A DNA stretch of 64,000 nucleotides from Malurus cyaneus samueli. Taxonomy: Eukaryota; Chordata; Aves; Passeriformes; Maluridae. The stretch lies in assembly GCA_009741485.1 (NCBI GenBank), contig CM019218.1, forward strand, positions 51,752,618 through 51,816,617, in the 5' to 3' direction. Below are positions 33,596 through 45,902 of the stretch, in pieces. The notes beneath the pieces are model-generated. The model was not told where the DNA came from. It did no database searches and saw only the letters and a list, made by a program, of their open reading frames with translations. The position numbers and the translations under genes are program-made. The number at the start of each line of letters is the position of its first letter. Within the stretch, counting starts at the first letter, position 1.

Positions 33596-34402
33596 TGTCT
33601 CGGTTTTGAGACAAATGTTTTCAGAGAAAAACGTTCCAGAGAAACGTTTCCCCTGAAATGAAAATAAATTTGATAATTTTTTCCCCCCACCAACAGAAAA
33701 TAGATACTGGGCAAAAAAGTGAAGAGAAAAAAAAAGTAATTTATTAACACAGTGCCCACAGGACACAGATAAAAAGTAACGGTTGTTCAAAAGAAAAACC
33801 CCCCGCCACGCGGTGCCGACAAGATGGCGCCGCAACAAGATACAGAGTAACGGTTAGCTATTCAAAACCCCCGCCACGCGGTGCCGACAAAATGGCGCCT
33901 CCGTCCCCGGGAAAAAGAAACAAAAAGAAAAACAAACCACGTGGCCGTTTCCGTAACAGTGGCAAAAAGAAAAAAAAAAACCAAGAAACCTGTACCACAG
34001 TCTTTTCTTCCCTGTGACGGGTCAGAGGACTCGGTGTGTTTCTGCTGCCAGCCCGGTTCCCTTCCGGAATCCCCGAGGAGGTGAAACCGCGCGGTTTTTC
34101 TCCCGGAGAGGCAGACGGGGGGTCTGAGGAGAGCTGCCGAAGCTAACAGCCGAAACTGTAACAGTGTAACTGCACTCTGCGAGCAGAAGGACTCCCACGG
34201 AGAGAAAGCTGAGCCAGAGCGGAGCTGGAAAGAGCTAGGACTGTGTGGCAGCGCTGGCTTTTTAAACCGGCCGCGCTGCCTTTCCCAGCAGCCCACGCAG
34301 CTTCTTCCAGGTTACACTTAAAGATACAGTGTATCTTTTGGGCGTATATGCCAACAGAAAAGGAATACAGAACAAAATTGGCACAAAAATCAACCCAAGA
34401 CA
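33596..34402 (-). repeat. 5' LTR of the provirus
   Basis: 807 bases. In proviral sense it starts TGTCTTGG and ends CCGAGACA, an imperfect inverted pair. A TTTAAAA box sits near 34262 and AATAAA at 33740-33745. Near its inner end a palindromic ctcggttttgag is present. Confidence 0.9.
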
Positions 34403-34407
34403 CCTCC
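34403..34407. repeat. Target-site duplication, right (cctcc)
   Basis: Second copy of the five-base duplication; see 26848-26852. Confidence 0.9.
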
Positions 34408-36400
34408 CTAGCCTTACATTCCCTTGTATGCCCATGGCCCACTCCTGGCCTTCCTACTGCTTCCTCCCGGGCCTTGCCTTGCCCAGCCATTCCTGTTTTC
34501 TGCCTGGCCTGCCCATCACTGGACTTGCCTTCCTATGGCCAGCCTTGCCTAGAAGTTCTGAGCTTTCTTTCAACTACCACTCCATTTGCTTTGCCTTCAC
34601 CACTCTGGCCTTGCCTACCTCTGCCTTGCCTACAATTGCCCACACTTGGTTTGCATTGCCTTGCTTGCAAGGAAGGCAAGCTTAAAGAGCGGGTAAGCAA
34701 AACAAAATAAAATAAGAAAGTTTTAGGTAGGGCAAGGCAAGGCACACATGTAGGCGAGGCAAGCAAAGCAAGGGTAGGCTGGGACAAAGTGGGCAAGGTA
34801 CTGAAGGCAAGGCAAGGCCATGTGACTCAGAGTGCCTTTCCTTGGGACGCAAAGGACAGTGCTGGGAAGCAAAAGCCAGTGTTGGTGGAGAAGATGTTGA
34901 GGTTCCATGGGGAGGTGCAGTTCAGCAAGACATTTCTTTCCTGGTCCCTTTTGTGTAGGAGCAATTGTTGGATGTATTTAGTACTGGAGGTGGTACGCAA
35001 CTTTCCTTTGTACAATCCTGAATGAGACTGGCAATGCTCTTCCATGCGTAGGAAAGCACGTAGCCCCAGTGTTGGAGGTGCAGATAAGAAGCTGCCTCAT
35101 GGAGGTCAAGGATGCCAGCAATTTTCTGTTCTGGCATATTTGGATTAGAAGCACTGCCTCAATTCATACAGTTGTGGTGTTGGTATCCATCTGTGGAAGG
35201 TAGTCTCCTGAAAGATTTAATTTGGTATGTGGTTTGCACTTCTCAGAGGTGGCCTTCTGAAATTCTGGCAGCATATGTCTTTTGGTAAGCAGCTAGGATG
35301 AGTCTTGGTGTGCAGCTGATCTAGTGCCTGGGGCAGGAAATGCCCAATAACAATGTTCTGCACCTTTGTATGAGACCAGTCCCTGTATATTCTGCATTTT
35401 GGTGGAAATGATGCAATTTTTTTTTAGATGGGCTTATAATTCCTCTCTTCAGCAAAGAAAGCATGTTTGGATGCACACATTGGGTGGTCTTAGTGAATTT
35501 AAAGACTTTTCCAAATAAGCAATTCTCTGGGTTAGAGCTATTAAACTACCAGTGGCAATGCCAACACCAAGCTCTTGAGCTTTTGGCCTTAGCCCCTTCC
35601 GTGTGTGAACAGTCCCAGGTGCCATTCCATTTGGATCCGGACTCTCTGAGATCAAAGGCTTTTAGGATGGTACGTAGATCTGAGAAGGAAAATGCCGATA
35701 GCAGGGTGTGTGCTGGTAAATCAGTGGGTGCAGCTGAAGGTGTAGGCAGCAAGAACTTTAGCAGCTGGCCCTTCTGTGAGCTCTGGTTTTGCCTGATTTT
35801 TTCAAGTTTGTAGCCAGACTCTGCGAGAGTGAAAGGATTTGTGAGGGCAAGAGAGTTCTTGTTGCTGTTTAAGTATGGTGTAAATAAGAGTTTGCACTTG
35901 GAAGAGGAAGACCAGCGAACCCTTTTTGTCGGGACTCGAGGACAGGGACTTTCCCAACTCGGCTCTGCCCTTGGGGTGGTTTCGAGCTGGGCCCGGTGCT
36001 TTTCATTTCTTTGCAGGTCGACGGCGCCATCGTGTGGTGGCTTTGATGAGCGCTGCCAGGGCCCCGGTAAAAGCGAAGCGCTTTTTTTGCCCTGCCTCAC
36101 TCGTGTGCGAGCAGTTCGTGCAAGAGCTCCGCTGTGGGTCCCGGATCCTGGACACTTTAAAGAATGTGATCCTGCATTTAGCAGGGAAGGAAGAAAACCG
36201 TTTCATTGTTGGCTGTCCAGTTTTTAATCTGCAAAAATAAGGCAATTCCAGAATGGCCTCTTCCTTTCCGAATCTCGTCTGTGTAATCAGCTGCTCAGCA
36301 TGTAATTCGCACCCACTGAACTACATCAAAGCCCCCGGAGATTGTGCTTTTCCTCAAGCTCTATGTACTGTCCCACCTTCTCATTCTCGCCCATCCCAAG
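34408..36400. repeat. Large inverted repeat, right arm, part 2
   Basis: Reverse complement of 20205-21780 with moderate divergence. Includes the diverged tandem units (ggatccggactctctgag, agccagactctgcgag). The 184-codon minus frame at 35546 lies in repeat and is the counterpart of the plus frame at 20285. Confidence 0.75.
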
Positions 36401-38039
36401 CATTTTCAAAACGTCCAGCAGCTGCTTGCAAAGAAAAAGTCCTAGAACTAAAAAACAGCGCTGGCCTTCATCTTCGTCTTGCAGTCTGTAAACTAGATGG
36501 AACACACTGGTTAGGAAAATTAATCCACAAGCACCAGAGGTTTATGTCCAAAAAGGAGACAGAGGAGTCCCGCAACTTTATTCATGAATGAAGGGAGAGG
36601 TCATGGGCAGCCTCTTTTACCCCAATTTCCCGGTCGCAGTTCCCTCTCTCTTCCCTCATTGGCTGAGGTACTTGAGAGGAAGAGGCTCCCTGAAAACGCC
36701 TAATGAAAGCCCCCTTCTATCATACATTGCCCCTTTTCAATATATATCTCTGTGTCTCTGCTCTTGTAGTCTATTAACATAGTCTGGGGTAAGTCAATCA
36801 GTGGAATTCCTATGGAAATCCTTCCTATTGTTTCCTTCTATCTCCCAGTATCGGCCTAATCTTACCCCCAGAGTCAGAGTTTGTTTGTAAAGGCACTCCC
36901 TTCTCATTCCTTTCACACTGGTGATTTGCACTTTCTTCCTCAGCTACAGATATAGCATCATCTCATTCTCTCGAGGTGGTAGAGTCCATCACTAAACCTA
37001 CAGTTTGGACTGAGAGGTATGCCAGGACAGAAAGTATTTGCTGACATTCCCTTTTCCCTGTGAAAACTGATATTCAAAGTGCCATCACTTTCAGTGTCAC
37101 TGAGTTCAAGCAGCTATACCTCATAGGGAAGGAAGTGTCTGTACAGAAGGTGTTCGTAATTACCCCTTTCTCATAGCACCCTTTAAACTGTGCACTTGGG
37201 ACTATGTCCTTCTCTTATATATGTGCATTTCTCTACTCTCGGTCTTTTTCCAATGTCCAGCATTGGAATCATTTAAATCAGAGCGCTCTATGTTTATCAA
37301 CGGCCACTCCTGAGAGTCCCTTTCATACTTGCTTAGTTGCTGTGCCATTGGATGACTCTTCTATTATAGTCAGTGAATCCAAACAGCCCTTAGACAAAGT
37401 AAGCTGTAAGAAAAGTCCCTAGAAGAAAACGCCATTGTTGGTCTGCACTTTCACCTTACTGCCTGTTCACCACATCAAACTCACCAGTGCACTCTGTACT
37501 TTCCTCTTCAGCTACATCTACCATCATGTTCTGTATATCTCGAAGTCTAAAGGTAAATGGGATTGTTTCCATTAGAGCTCAGATAGGAATATGTATGAGC
37601 ACAGGTAGCTTTTGTTGATCCTCCCCTTATGGTTGGTAACTTGAATTTGGCAGGCAAACAAGTAGTAGCTACGCTCCCCTTGCAGCCTGTGCACTGTGCT
37701 CACAACCATGGTACTATACAGGTGCATCCTTTGCCTTTTGTACCATCATCCATTTCATTCTCTCCGAGTGAGAAATGTTCATCTACTTCTCACACAAAAC
37801 ACTGTGCTGGCACAGAGGCAGTCTAGCACACAGCTTCTGGTGAAACATTCCAATGCTATGCACTTTCCTGCTCAGTTCTATGTGTCATCACAATCTATCA
37901 GTCTTGCAACTTGAATCTAAATGAAAAAAGTTTTTGGCTATATCTCACATAGATTAAGGTTTCTCCTTTTGTTTCCTTTCCTGGGGAATTTCTTTCCCAT
38001 TTTGTTGCTAAGATATGCATGATAGCTGAATCATTACCT
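36401..38039. repeat. LTR scrap and diverged satellite motifs
   Basis: Near 36570 the minus strand has AATAAA in a context like an LTR R region (cgcaactttattcatg). From about 36900 the motif gcactttcctcctcagctac recurs every few hundred bases with high divergence. No gene seen. Confidence 0.45.
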
Positions 38040-38979
38040 CATGAAGGCTAGAAAAGAGGTGCAAGCCCTGGGTGGGGGAAGGGTCTGCCTGGGCACTCCT
38101 CCTGCCTGGCAGGTTTTTTCTTTTTTCCTCTCTTTGGAGAGACAGAATTTCTCGCGGAGTTTTGGGCTGAGGAAGGGCGTATGTGTATTGGGGGGGGGAG
38201 CCGGGAACTTCACTTCCTGCCTGCTTGGCTCAGGGGAGGACAGTAGACCTGCTGCCTGCGGAGGAGAGCTCTCCTGCTGCTGCTGCAGAGCCCAGCGTCC
38301 TGCCGTCAGTTCCTGTTTGCTACACTATGGTTTTCTGCCCCCGTGCCTTGCCAGGACCCCTGTGATTCAGCTGCATTCTGATTCACTCTCTCATCTGCAG
38401 GGGATTCTGCTCGTCTTTGCTTCGGCTGTTCTGAGGTTTCTTGCTATCCAGAGGGAGCACTGGGATCGGCTATTCCCCCGTGAGTTTGTAGCAGAACTTT
38501 TTCTCCATTCATCTCTGCCGCTGTGCCCCATTGACCACATGGGAGATCTGAACCAGCCGGGACCCGCTCCACAGCGCCCCCTGCAGCCGCCGGGGAATCA
38601 CTGCACCCACCTGCCCGGCCAGGAGCCAACAGCCCCCTGCCACTGGGACTAACTCACCAAAGGGAGCCCGTCTCGAAGGCTGTATGGGTTTACTGGTTGT
38701 TTGTTGTTGCTGCCATCGTTGTTGCTTGTTTGCCTTGTTATACATACTAGTAAAGAACTGTTATTCCTTTTCCCACATCTTGCTATCATTGTTGTTACTT
38801 GTTTCACCTCGTCATACATATTAGTAAAAACTGTTTCTCCCTTTAACCCATATCCTTGCCTGAAAGCCTGTGATTTTCAAAGCTGTAATAATTCAGAGGG
38901 AAGGTGGGTGGGTCATATTCACCACTCCAAGGGGGGTCCCTGACTTCATTGACAGACACCTGTCTTTCAAACCGAGACA
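38040..38979 (+). mobile_element. LTR of another ERV family, 5'-truncated
   Basis: Ends at accgagaca (38971-38979). Upstream are the repeated phrases ttgttgcttgtttgccttg / ttgttacttgtttcacctcg and tagtaaagaactgttattcc / tagtaaaaactgtttctcc, an R/U5 organisation found in avian ERVs. The 5' end is not identifiable. Confidence 0.6.
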
Positions 38980-40250
38980 CTGCACCACATTCAAGTGGCA
39001 GTCCTCTTTCCTTTACAACCTGCCAACTGCCGTTAAGTGACTGCTCAGCACATTCCTTCTCAGATATAAGTACCACCGCTCCCTTTGCTGTGCCTTAAAA
39101 ACCAAAAATGCACAGGAAAATGAGGCAGGATGAAAACATTTTCTTGTTTATTCCATGTTGTCTTCTAGATTGTGGTGGTTTGTTGACAGCGTTGAATCTA
39201 GGAAGAATAAGCTAGGAACTGCTTCTCTCTTGACATGCATAACTGAGGAAAAACCGTTCACGGCACACTGTGTTTGTGTGCAGTATTCAATCGGTGATGG
39301 AAAGCTGAATTCCACCAGTGGGCTTTGGTTTTTAGAGCTGGTGTATGGGAAGAGCTGTGGGCTGTTTCAAGGTTTGAACTGGGGATCTGCCAGAGTGAGC
39401 CAGAATCCCAGAGCATTATGTGTATTTGAAAGGTATGACCACAAGAAGGGGTCATGCAGCAAGTGCTTCTGTCCTAACATCTTTTTCTCTGTGTGAAATG
39501 GGCTTTCTCTATGTGAAATGGACTTGGTAAGGTTGAAAGCACAGGATGGTATTAAGCTGAGCATGAACTGCAGCACATCATTGGCTGTGTGCAGTTTACA
39601 GATGGCAAAAAGTCGTTAATGCCATTTGAATGCGGCATTCCAAGTGCAAGTTAACAATCGTAATAGGGAGAGTCAGAGAAAGTTTCCTGTGCTTTCCTGC
39701 TTCGTGAGCTCTAGCAGGAAGCAATTCAGTTTAGCTTCAGAAGCTGCGTGATTTTGAGGTGATTTCTGAGAAGAAAACTACAGAAGAGCAGTGTGTTTGG
39801 TGTGGTTGATATGCTTTAAGGGAATGTGCAGGCTCTCACTAGGATCTTGTTCTTAGTCCATTCCTAGGGCATCAGCTCCTCAATATTTTAGTTCTACAGT
39901 TAAGCTCCATGAGAGTGAGAAATGTAAGAGAACATGGAGCTGTGAAAGAAGGTGCATAGCCCTGTGTGAGTGCTGTGTTGTTAAAACGTTGCCACAACAA
40001 AGACATACCCGGCAAGTGCTCCTGTTCTGGCACATCTTTGTGCACAAATGGACATGAAAACTTCAGTCTCTGCAAAATTGCAAGTGAAAACCTGAAGCTG
40101 AACAGGAAATCCAAGAGCAGCAGTGTGTGACTATGTATTTGAAAGAAAGACAAGGTGATAGTACTTTTCTTAGACAGGAAAGCTCCTAGCTCTGGTTCAC
40201 ACAGTGTTGTTAGTAGTCTTCAAAGTGAATGGTAAAGCCACTAACTGCTT
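38980..40250. other. AT-richer diverged repeat, no gene
   Basis: Phrases such as tggcacatctttgtgcac, and Cys/His-poor short frames, resemble the motif family at 23.9-24.2 kb. No supported coding region. Confidence 0.5.
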
Positions 40251-41290
40251 CTCATCCGAGCTGCGCACGCAGCTGCTGGGACATGGACATGTCCTGATGC
40301 CCACCCCCACCCCTGACCCATGGACAAGATTTGGGACAGTTTGAAGCCATTATAGGTGTGAAGTTGTGAAGTTGTGCCAGTTCAGGGATGGCAAAGGGAC
40401 AATTTGGGGGCCTTTTTGGGGTGTCCCTGTGTGCCTCCCTGTCCCAAATCTCCACACTCCTCCCTGTCCTGCCCCTGCCAGTCCCTCCTGTGTCCCGCAC
40501 AACGCCCCACGGAGGGGCAGTCCTGGGTCCGTGGAAAGCATCCCCGCTTCTTTCCCTGCCGCTCGACCCCATCCCTATGGCCTGGCAGCCACCAAAACAC
40601 ACAAGGCTAAGGCAGGGTGGGGACCCTACGCTGGCCCAGTGCGGAGGGCTCCGGAGGCTCCACAGGTGCCAACAGCCCACGCTGCTACCGGAGCGAATGC
40701 CAATGGCTGTGGGCGAGTGGCAAATCCAAATGGGGCCAGCAGGAGAAGGGCGGCCAGGGGTTGGGGGGTTGAGACCCTGCCGCACGGCCTGGGAGCGGAG
40801 CAAGGTTGGCGTGGGGCTGAGGGCAAAGTCGAGGACCAAAGCAGGGACAGCCAAGCAAAGCCGCCTGCTGAGAGCACTCAGCGCATGGGAACGCAGCGTT
40901 TTTTGGGAGTGCACGTGGGCTCAGCCCCGGAGGCAGTGCAGGACGCTCAGGGGAGGCAGAGCATGAAGAGGTCAGGCAGTGCATGAAGGCAGCACAGAGG
41001 ATGCCGCCAGGAATGAGCTCAGGTGGCTGGGTTTTATGGAACGAGTGTGCCAGCACTCAGATTCCATAATCAAAAGAAGTGCACCTTTGGGATTTGAGCA
41101 ATGCAAGAATAGACATGGCCTCGAGGAGAGAGAATTTAAGATTCTGCCATCTTTTCAAGAGTGGGGGTTTGCTGCAGAGCTTGCTCCCCATCATGCGTCC
41201 CTCCCACTCTAGGTCCTGTCCTGGTATGGCAGTGAATGTAGAAAAGGCAAACTCCCCAGTGGCACATTTGTGGGTCAGTTCTAGACAGAA
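40251..41290. other. GC-rich unique-looking stretch without identified gene
   Basis: Open in several frames on both strands at once (up to 220 codons), which reflects GC content rather than coding. No splice-bounded, recognisable domain was seen. Confidence 0.45.
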
Positions 41291-41560
41291 ATCTAAGTGG
41301 AAAACTAAGCCCAACCCTAAAACAAACCCTAACTGTAACCCTAAACCTAACCCTAAAACTAAGCCCATACCCATACCCTAAATCTACTCCAACTAGAACC
41401 CTAATTGCAACAGAAATCCCAGGGAGAAGGGAGCCTAAAACAAACCCCACCAGGGGGAAGATTTTTCACTTCAACCTGTTGGAATTCAGGGGCTTTGTGA
41501 CCCTAACCATAATCCAAACCCATGACCCTAGCCCTTCCCCCCAACCCTAACCCAGGTGTT
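41291..41560. repeat. Degenerate telomere-like (CCCTAA)n
   Basis: At 41306-41414 and again at 41498-41556 the plus strand is built from ccctaa-like units with many changes (ccctaaaac, ccctaactgta, ccctaacc). Too diverged for a chromosome end; an old interstitial block. Confidence 0.65.
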
Positions 41561-42862
41561 TATTCCACAATATTTTCAAAGAGGTCAGGGTTTTGGGGAT
41601 AATGGGGGATAATACCCAATGGAAAAATATGGAAGGATCCTGGTATGTGACAATTCCCTCCCCCCTCAAGATCTCCTGGAGTAGCAGCCTCTGGAGATGC
41701 CTTGCTGGACCTCCCCCACACACACAGTCGGTCTTCCCAAATGAGCAAGGACCTTCCCAAACAGTCAGGAAACTGGCAGGGCCTCCATAAAACAAGCTGC
41801 CGCCCTCCCAAGTAATCAAGGACCCTCACTCTTCTGGGGGGGGGGGGGGCACACATGCAGGGTTTCATCTGCACTCTCCTTTATTGGAGACCCCCCCCCT
41901 GGGGGAAGATGATCCTTGCAATGTCACTACTGCTATGCGGGGGAGGGGGGTCAAGGGGTGACTTTCCCTGTCTGTCCCTTCTCCACAGTAACGTAAGAGC
42001 CCTCACACAGCTCAATTTGGGGGAGGTCCCCTATGTTTTGGTGTGCCATTTTGGGTCTGTGCCTCTTTCCCCGAGGGCTGACCTTGGCTGGGGGAAATGC
42101 AGCAATAAAGAATGGAACCTTGAAGCAATGTGAGGGTCTGGGCCCTGCAGCCCAGAGGTTCAGGCCTCTGCAGCCTGAAGGGGTGCAGGAAGGCAGGGCG
42201 AGAGCAGCCACCTCAACATGGGGTGTCCCCCCCAGTACCCTCTGAAAGGTTTGGTCTCAGCACTGGTGCATCCCCTTACACTGGAAAGCCACTTTTCTGG
42301 GGAAAGGGGGCCTAAACCAAACCCCCCCCCCCTCCCAGACAGCAGGAGGAAGCTTTTTCACCTCCCATTAGAGTGTGGGGGCTTTGTGACCCTCAAACTA
42401 GGGGATAGGCATTTTGCAACCCCACCCAGCTGGGATGTGGGCTGTCTGTGACCCCCTCAATTTGGATGTAAGGGTTTAATAAACCCCCAAGCTGAAGTGT
42501 GAGCACTTTGTGACCCCAGTTGGGGTGGGGGGCTTTATAGTTGGGGGTACTTTGTTAACCCATGAAAGTGGAGTGTGAGGGCTTTGTGACCCACATAACT
42601 GGGGTGCGGATACTTTGTGAACCTCCCGGTGAGATGTGGGGTCTCCGTAACTCCCCAACTGGGCTTCAGGGGCTTTACGACCCCCTCAGTTAAGGTGTAG
42701 AGTCTGTGAGCCCCCACGGACTCCCAAGGCCCCCTTCAAGCAGTTTTGGGGTGTGGAGGGGCAGCGTCCGGTAAATAACCCAACCCTCCCCCACTCCAGG
42801 TGGTTTCAGTGTATTTGCAATTTTTGGGGTCACACAGTGCAGGAGTGGGTCACACAGTTGGG
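41561..42862. repeat. Minisatellite with a gggctttgtgaccc core, plus GC-rich spacer
   Basis: From about 42360 to 42720 a unit of about 45-55 bases recurs (ggggctttgtgacccc, then aactggggtg). Before it lie short C and G homopolymers (41838, 41893, 42321). No gene seen. Confidence 0.6.
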
Positions 42863-43438
42863 AGTGTCACACACAGTCGGGAGGTATCACACAGTGTGGT
42901 GCCATCACACACAGCCAGGGATATCAGACATGGGGCCCATCACACAGTTGGGGATGTCACAGCCAGGGGCAGGGCACATACAGCCAAGGAGGTTCACATG
43001 GGGTGTGGGGGTTCACACAGCTGGGAGGGTCAGAACTGGGGTGTCACAGGGGGGAGCACAGGTTGAGGGGGTGACACAGCTGGAGGGAGGTCACAGCTTG
43101 GGGGGGTCACAGATGGGAGGGGTCAGAGCTGGCGGTGGGGAGTCACACAGTTGAGCAGGGAAGTTGTCACAGTCCCAGAAGCTGTCACACAGCTGGGGAG
43201 AGTTACAGTTGGGGAGGATCACGCATGGGAGGTTACACACGCAACCAAGGGGGACGCCTTTTAGGGGAGATGCTGGGGAGTCCCGGGGGAGGGGGCTGTA
43301 ATTAAAGCCACAATAATTTATTGCGATTTAAGGCAACTCAATACAAACCTACACAGACACATGCAACATGGCAAGAGGGAACACGAAAGACACTGGGGGC
43401 GCCACTGGAATCAGCCCAGGAAATGGGGAGTGGGGGAA
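42863..43438. repeat. Tandem copy 1 of the copine 3' end region
   Basis: Near-identical to 43439-44007. Composed of a short minisatellite (tcacacagttgggg) and a terminal AT-rich part with the poly(A) hexamer (minus strand) at 43317-43322. Confidence 0.85.
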
Positions 43439-44007
43439 GTGTCACACACAGTCGGAGGTAATCAACACAGTGTGGTGCCATCACAACACAGCCAGGGATA
43501 TCAGACATGGGCCCATCACACAGTTGGGGATGTCACAGCCAGGGCAGGGCACAATACAGCCAAGGAGGTTCACATGGGGTGTGGGGTGTCACACAGCTGG
43601 GAGGTCAGAACTGGGGTGTCACAGGGGGGAGCACAGGTTGAGGGGGTGACACAGCTGGAGGGAGGTCACAGCTTGGGGGGGTCACAGATGGGAGGGGTCA
43701 GAGCTGGCGGTGGGGAGTCACACAGTTGAGCAGGGAAGTTGTCACAGTCCAGAAGCTGTCACACAGCTGGGGAGAGTTACAGTTGGGGAGGATCACGCAT
43801 GGGAGGTTACACACGCAACCAAGGGGGACGCCTTTTAGGGAGATGCTGGGGAGTCCGGGGGAGGGGGCTGTAATTAAAGCCACAATAATTTATTGCGATT
43901 TAAGGCAACTCAATACAAACCTACACAGACACATGCAACATGGCAAGAGGGAACACGAAAGACACTGGGGGCGCCACTGGAATCAGCCCAGGAAATGGGG
44001 AGTGGGG
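43439..44007. repeat. Tandem copy 2 of the copine 3' end region
   Basis: Second copy, directly adjoining the downstream copine copy. Differs by single-base indels, again mostly in C/G runs. Confidence 0.85.
43889..43894 (-). terminator. Copine poly(A) signal
   Basis: AATAAA on the minus strand about 500 bases after the last coding exon of the downstream copy. It is duplicated at 43317-43322. The upstream full gene has no 3' UTR of its own in this assembly. Confidence 0.6.
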
Positions 44008-44409
44008 CGAGGTCTATGGATTTGGGAGGGGTGGTGGGGTGAGGAGGAATCATGCATCACCCTGGAGGGGCACTCCACATTTGTGGAGGCTCCTGCACCC
44101 CAGCTTTCTCCTCAGGAGGGTGAAGACTCCCTGTCCCTTATTGGGGGGTCAGGACTGCCTGGATGGTATGGGGAGGAACCCATATCCCGTGGCCAAGGAT
44201 GCTCAGTCAACACGATCCCAATCCCCCTCAGAACACCAAAAGCTGGTTTATGGGAGTGGTGGTGGAAACTCTGGATGGGAGGGGACCCGATTGGTGGAGG
44301 GGAGGAGAGGAACCCCCATTTCCAGGTCCCTGGCAGACTCTGGCTGCCTTGGCCTCTGGACAGAAGGTCCTGGGGGGATGAGGGGATTTGGTGTGTCAGG
44401 AGTGGGCAG

Positions 44410-44578
44410 TCAGGTTGGGGGTTTCAAGGGACATGGGAGGGACAGGGAGGGTTTAATGCCCCGCGCCTTCATGTAAGAGAGGAGCTGATCAGGAATCTCC
44501 GCTAGGACCTCCGTGCCAGACCTGCCATGCTCAGCCCTGCGCCAGGACCCCTGACATGTAGTCACGGAATGGTACAAA
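44410..44578 (-). pseudogene. Copine copy 2, exon 21 (frame lost)
   Basis: Counterpart of 50317-50490 but five bases shorter. Two of the single-base losses are in cccc and ccc runs. Starts [10 protein letters not shown], then drops out of frame. Confidence 0.8.
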
Positions 44579-44689
44579 CTGGGGAGTCAGAGAGGGGTAG
44601 AGCGGTTGAGGGAGTCCAGGGCCGGGAACCCCACAAATTGTGTGTACCCAACACAGCAGCTCCGGTGTCCCCTCCCCATTCCAGATGTC

Positions 44690-45720
44690 CAAGTCTCTCA
44701 CATCCAGGTACATCCTAAGACCCAGTGTCCCCCATATCCTTGTACTCCCCCATGTCCCAATGTATCCCACATCCAGTGTTCCCCACTTCCCAGCACAGCC
44801 CTCTTCATGTCCCAAGGCACATACACATCCAGGTGCATCCCAAGCCCCAATGCCTCTCCATATCCCAGTACCTCCCATTTTCCACAGCCCCCACATCCCA
44901 GTGCCCACCTTTATTTCCCCATGTCCCACTGCTTCCCACATCCAGGTCCATCCCAGTATCCCAGTGCCCCCCTCATTCACCATCACACCCCTCTGCACGT
45001 GCCAGTGCCCCCTGCATCCAAATGCCCCTCATTCCCAATACACACCCCCTTCATGTCCAAGTGCCCCCCACATCAGGCACACCCATATGCCAGTGCCCCC
45101 CCCCATTGTCCCAAAGTTCCCCATGTCTTAGTACACACCCTCTTCATGTGCCAGTGCAAACCCAGATTCCATACATCCCCTCCATCTCCCAGTGCCCCCA
45201 CATGCATGCCCCCCCATATNNNNNNNNNNNNNNNNNNNNNNNNNCAAGTGCCCCCCCATTTCCCAGTACCAACCCCTTCCAGCCAAAAGTGCCCCCATAT
45301 CTTAATACACCCCATGTCCCACTGCACCCCTATTCCAAGGGACATCCCAAACTCAGTGCACCCTCTTTTCCCAGTGAAGGCCCTCATCACCAGCACACCC
45401 CATGTTCCAGTGTCTCCTCCCATTTAGGTACATTCCAAACCCTAATGCATCCCTTTTCCCCTATGCATCCTTCCCATCTCCCAATGCACCTCATGTCCCA
45501 GCACATCCCACACATCCCAATCCTCCCCCATTTCCAAGTAAAACTCCTTTCATATCCTAGCATCCCCTTCATGTCCCAGGGTCCCCAGTATCCTAATACA
45601 CTCCCATGTCCCACTGCACCCTCATTCCGAGGTACATCCCTAATCCCAGTGCACCCTCTTTCCCCAGTCACCCCAAAATCCCACTGCTGCCCCATGTCCC
45701 AGGCCACCTTATCATCCCTC
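44690..45720. repeat. Intron minisatellite (ccatgtcccagtgccccc type)
   Basis: Irregular units of about 20-30 bases in the intron between copine exons 20 and 21. The equivalent at 50585-51230 is shorter by about 400 bases. Confidence 0.8.
45220..45244. other. Assembly gap (25 N)
   Basis: Exactly 25 N inside the intron minisatellite of copine copy 2. Confidence 0.99.
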
Positions 45721-45829
45721 CACATGGGTCCCACTCAGTGCACGCCAGAGTGACAGGGCATCCCCCACCACCATACTTCTGGGTGGGCTGGGAGGGGATC
45801 CCCAAATTCCTCACTGGTGGAGCTGGTAC

Positions 45830-45902
45830 CTGACAATGTCACGCTCAGCCACTTTCCCACGGGAAGAGATGCGGATGTCGTCCCCATCCAGCTCCACCAT
45901 GG
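45830..45902 (-). pseudogene. Copine copy 2, exon 20 (one base missing)
   Basis: 73 bases versus 74 in 51340-51413. The loss is next to the 3' end (ctgacaatg versus ctgaacaatg). Splice sites are the same. Confidence 0.85.

Larger units (their letters stand above)
26853..34402 (-). mobile_element. Endogenous provirus, ERVL-like, no env seen
   Basis: A 7.55 kb provirus in minus orientation: 5' LTR at 33596-34402, primer binding site, gag, protease, reverse transcriptase, RNase H, integrase, and 3' LTR from 26853. Flanked by 5-bp duplications. The first 370 bases of the two LTRs are almost identical, so insertion is recent. No env frame lies between integrase and the 3' LTR, and a five-base duplication with YIDD in RT suits a class III (ERVL-like) element. 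That class call is inference; a search of the RT is decisive. Pol is broken by frameshifts and the end of integrase lies in unreliable sequence. Confidence 0.85.

Noticed and set aside
40252..41050. Overlapping frames of about 200 codons on both strands
   Set aside because: Three or more frames are open at once in GC-rich DNA and none resembles a protein family or has exon borders.
41306..41556. A true telomere end
   Set aside because: Units are too degenerate, and genes and repeats continue on both sides.
42840..43750. Regularly spaced short repeats resembling a CRISPR array
   Set aside because: Units vary in length and sequence without unique spacers. The surroundings are vertebrate; it is a minisatellite.
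44606..45753. Pro/His/Ser-rich frames of up to 342 codons, plus strand
   Set aside because: They are translations of the intron minisatellite antisense to copine.
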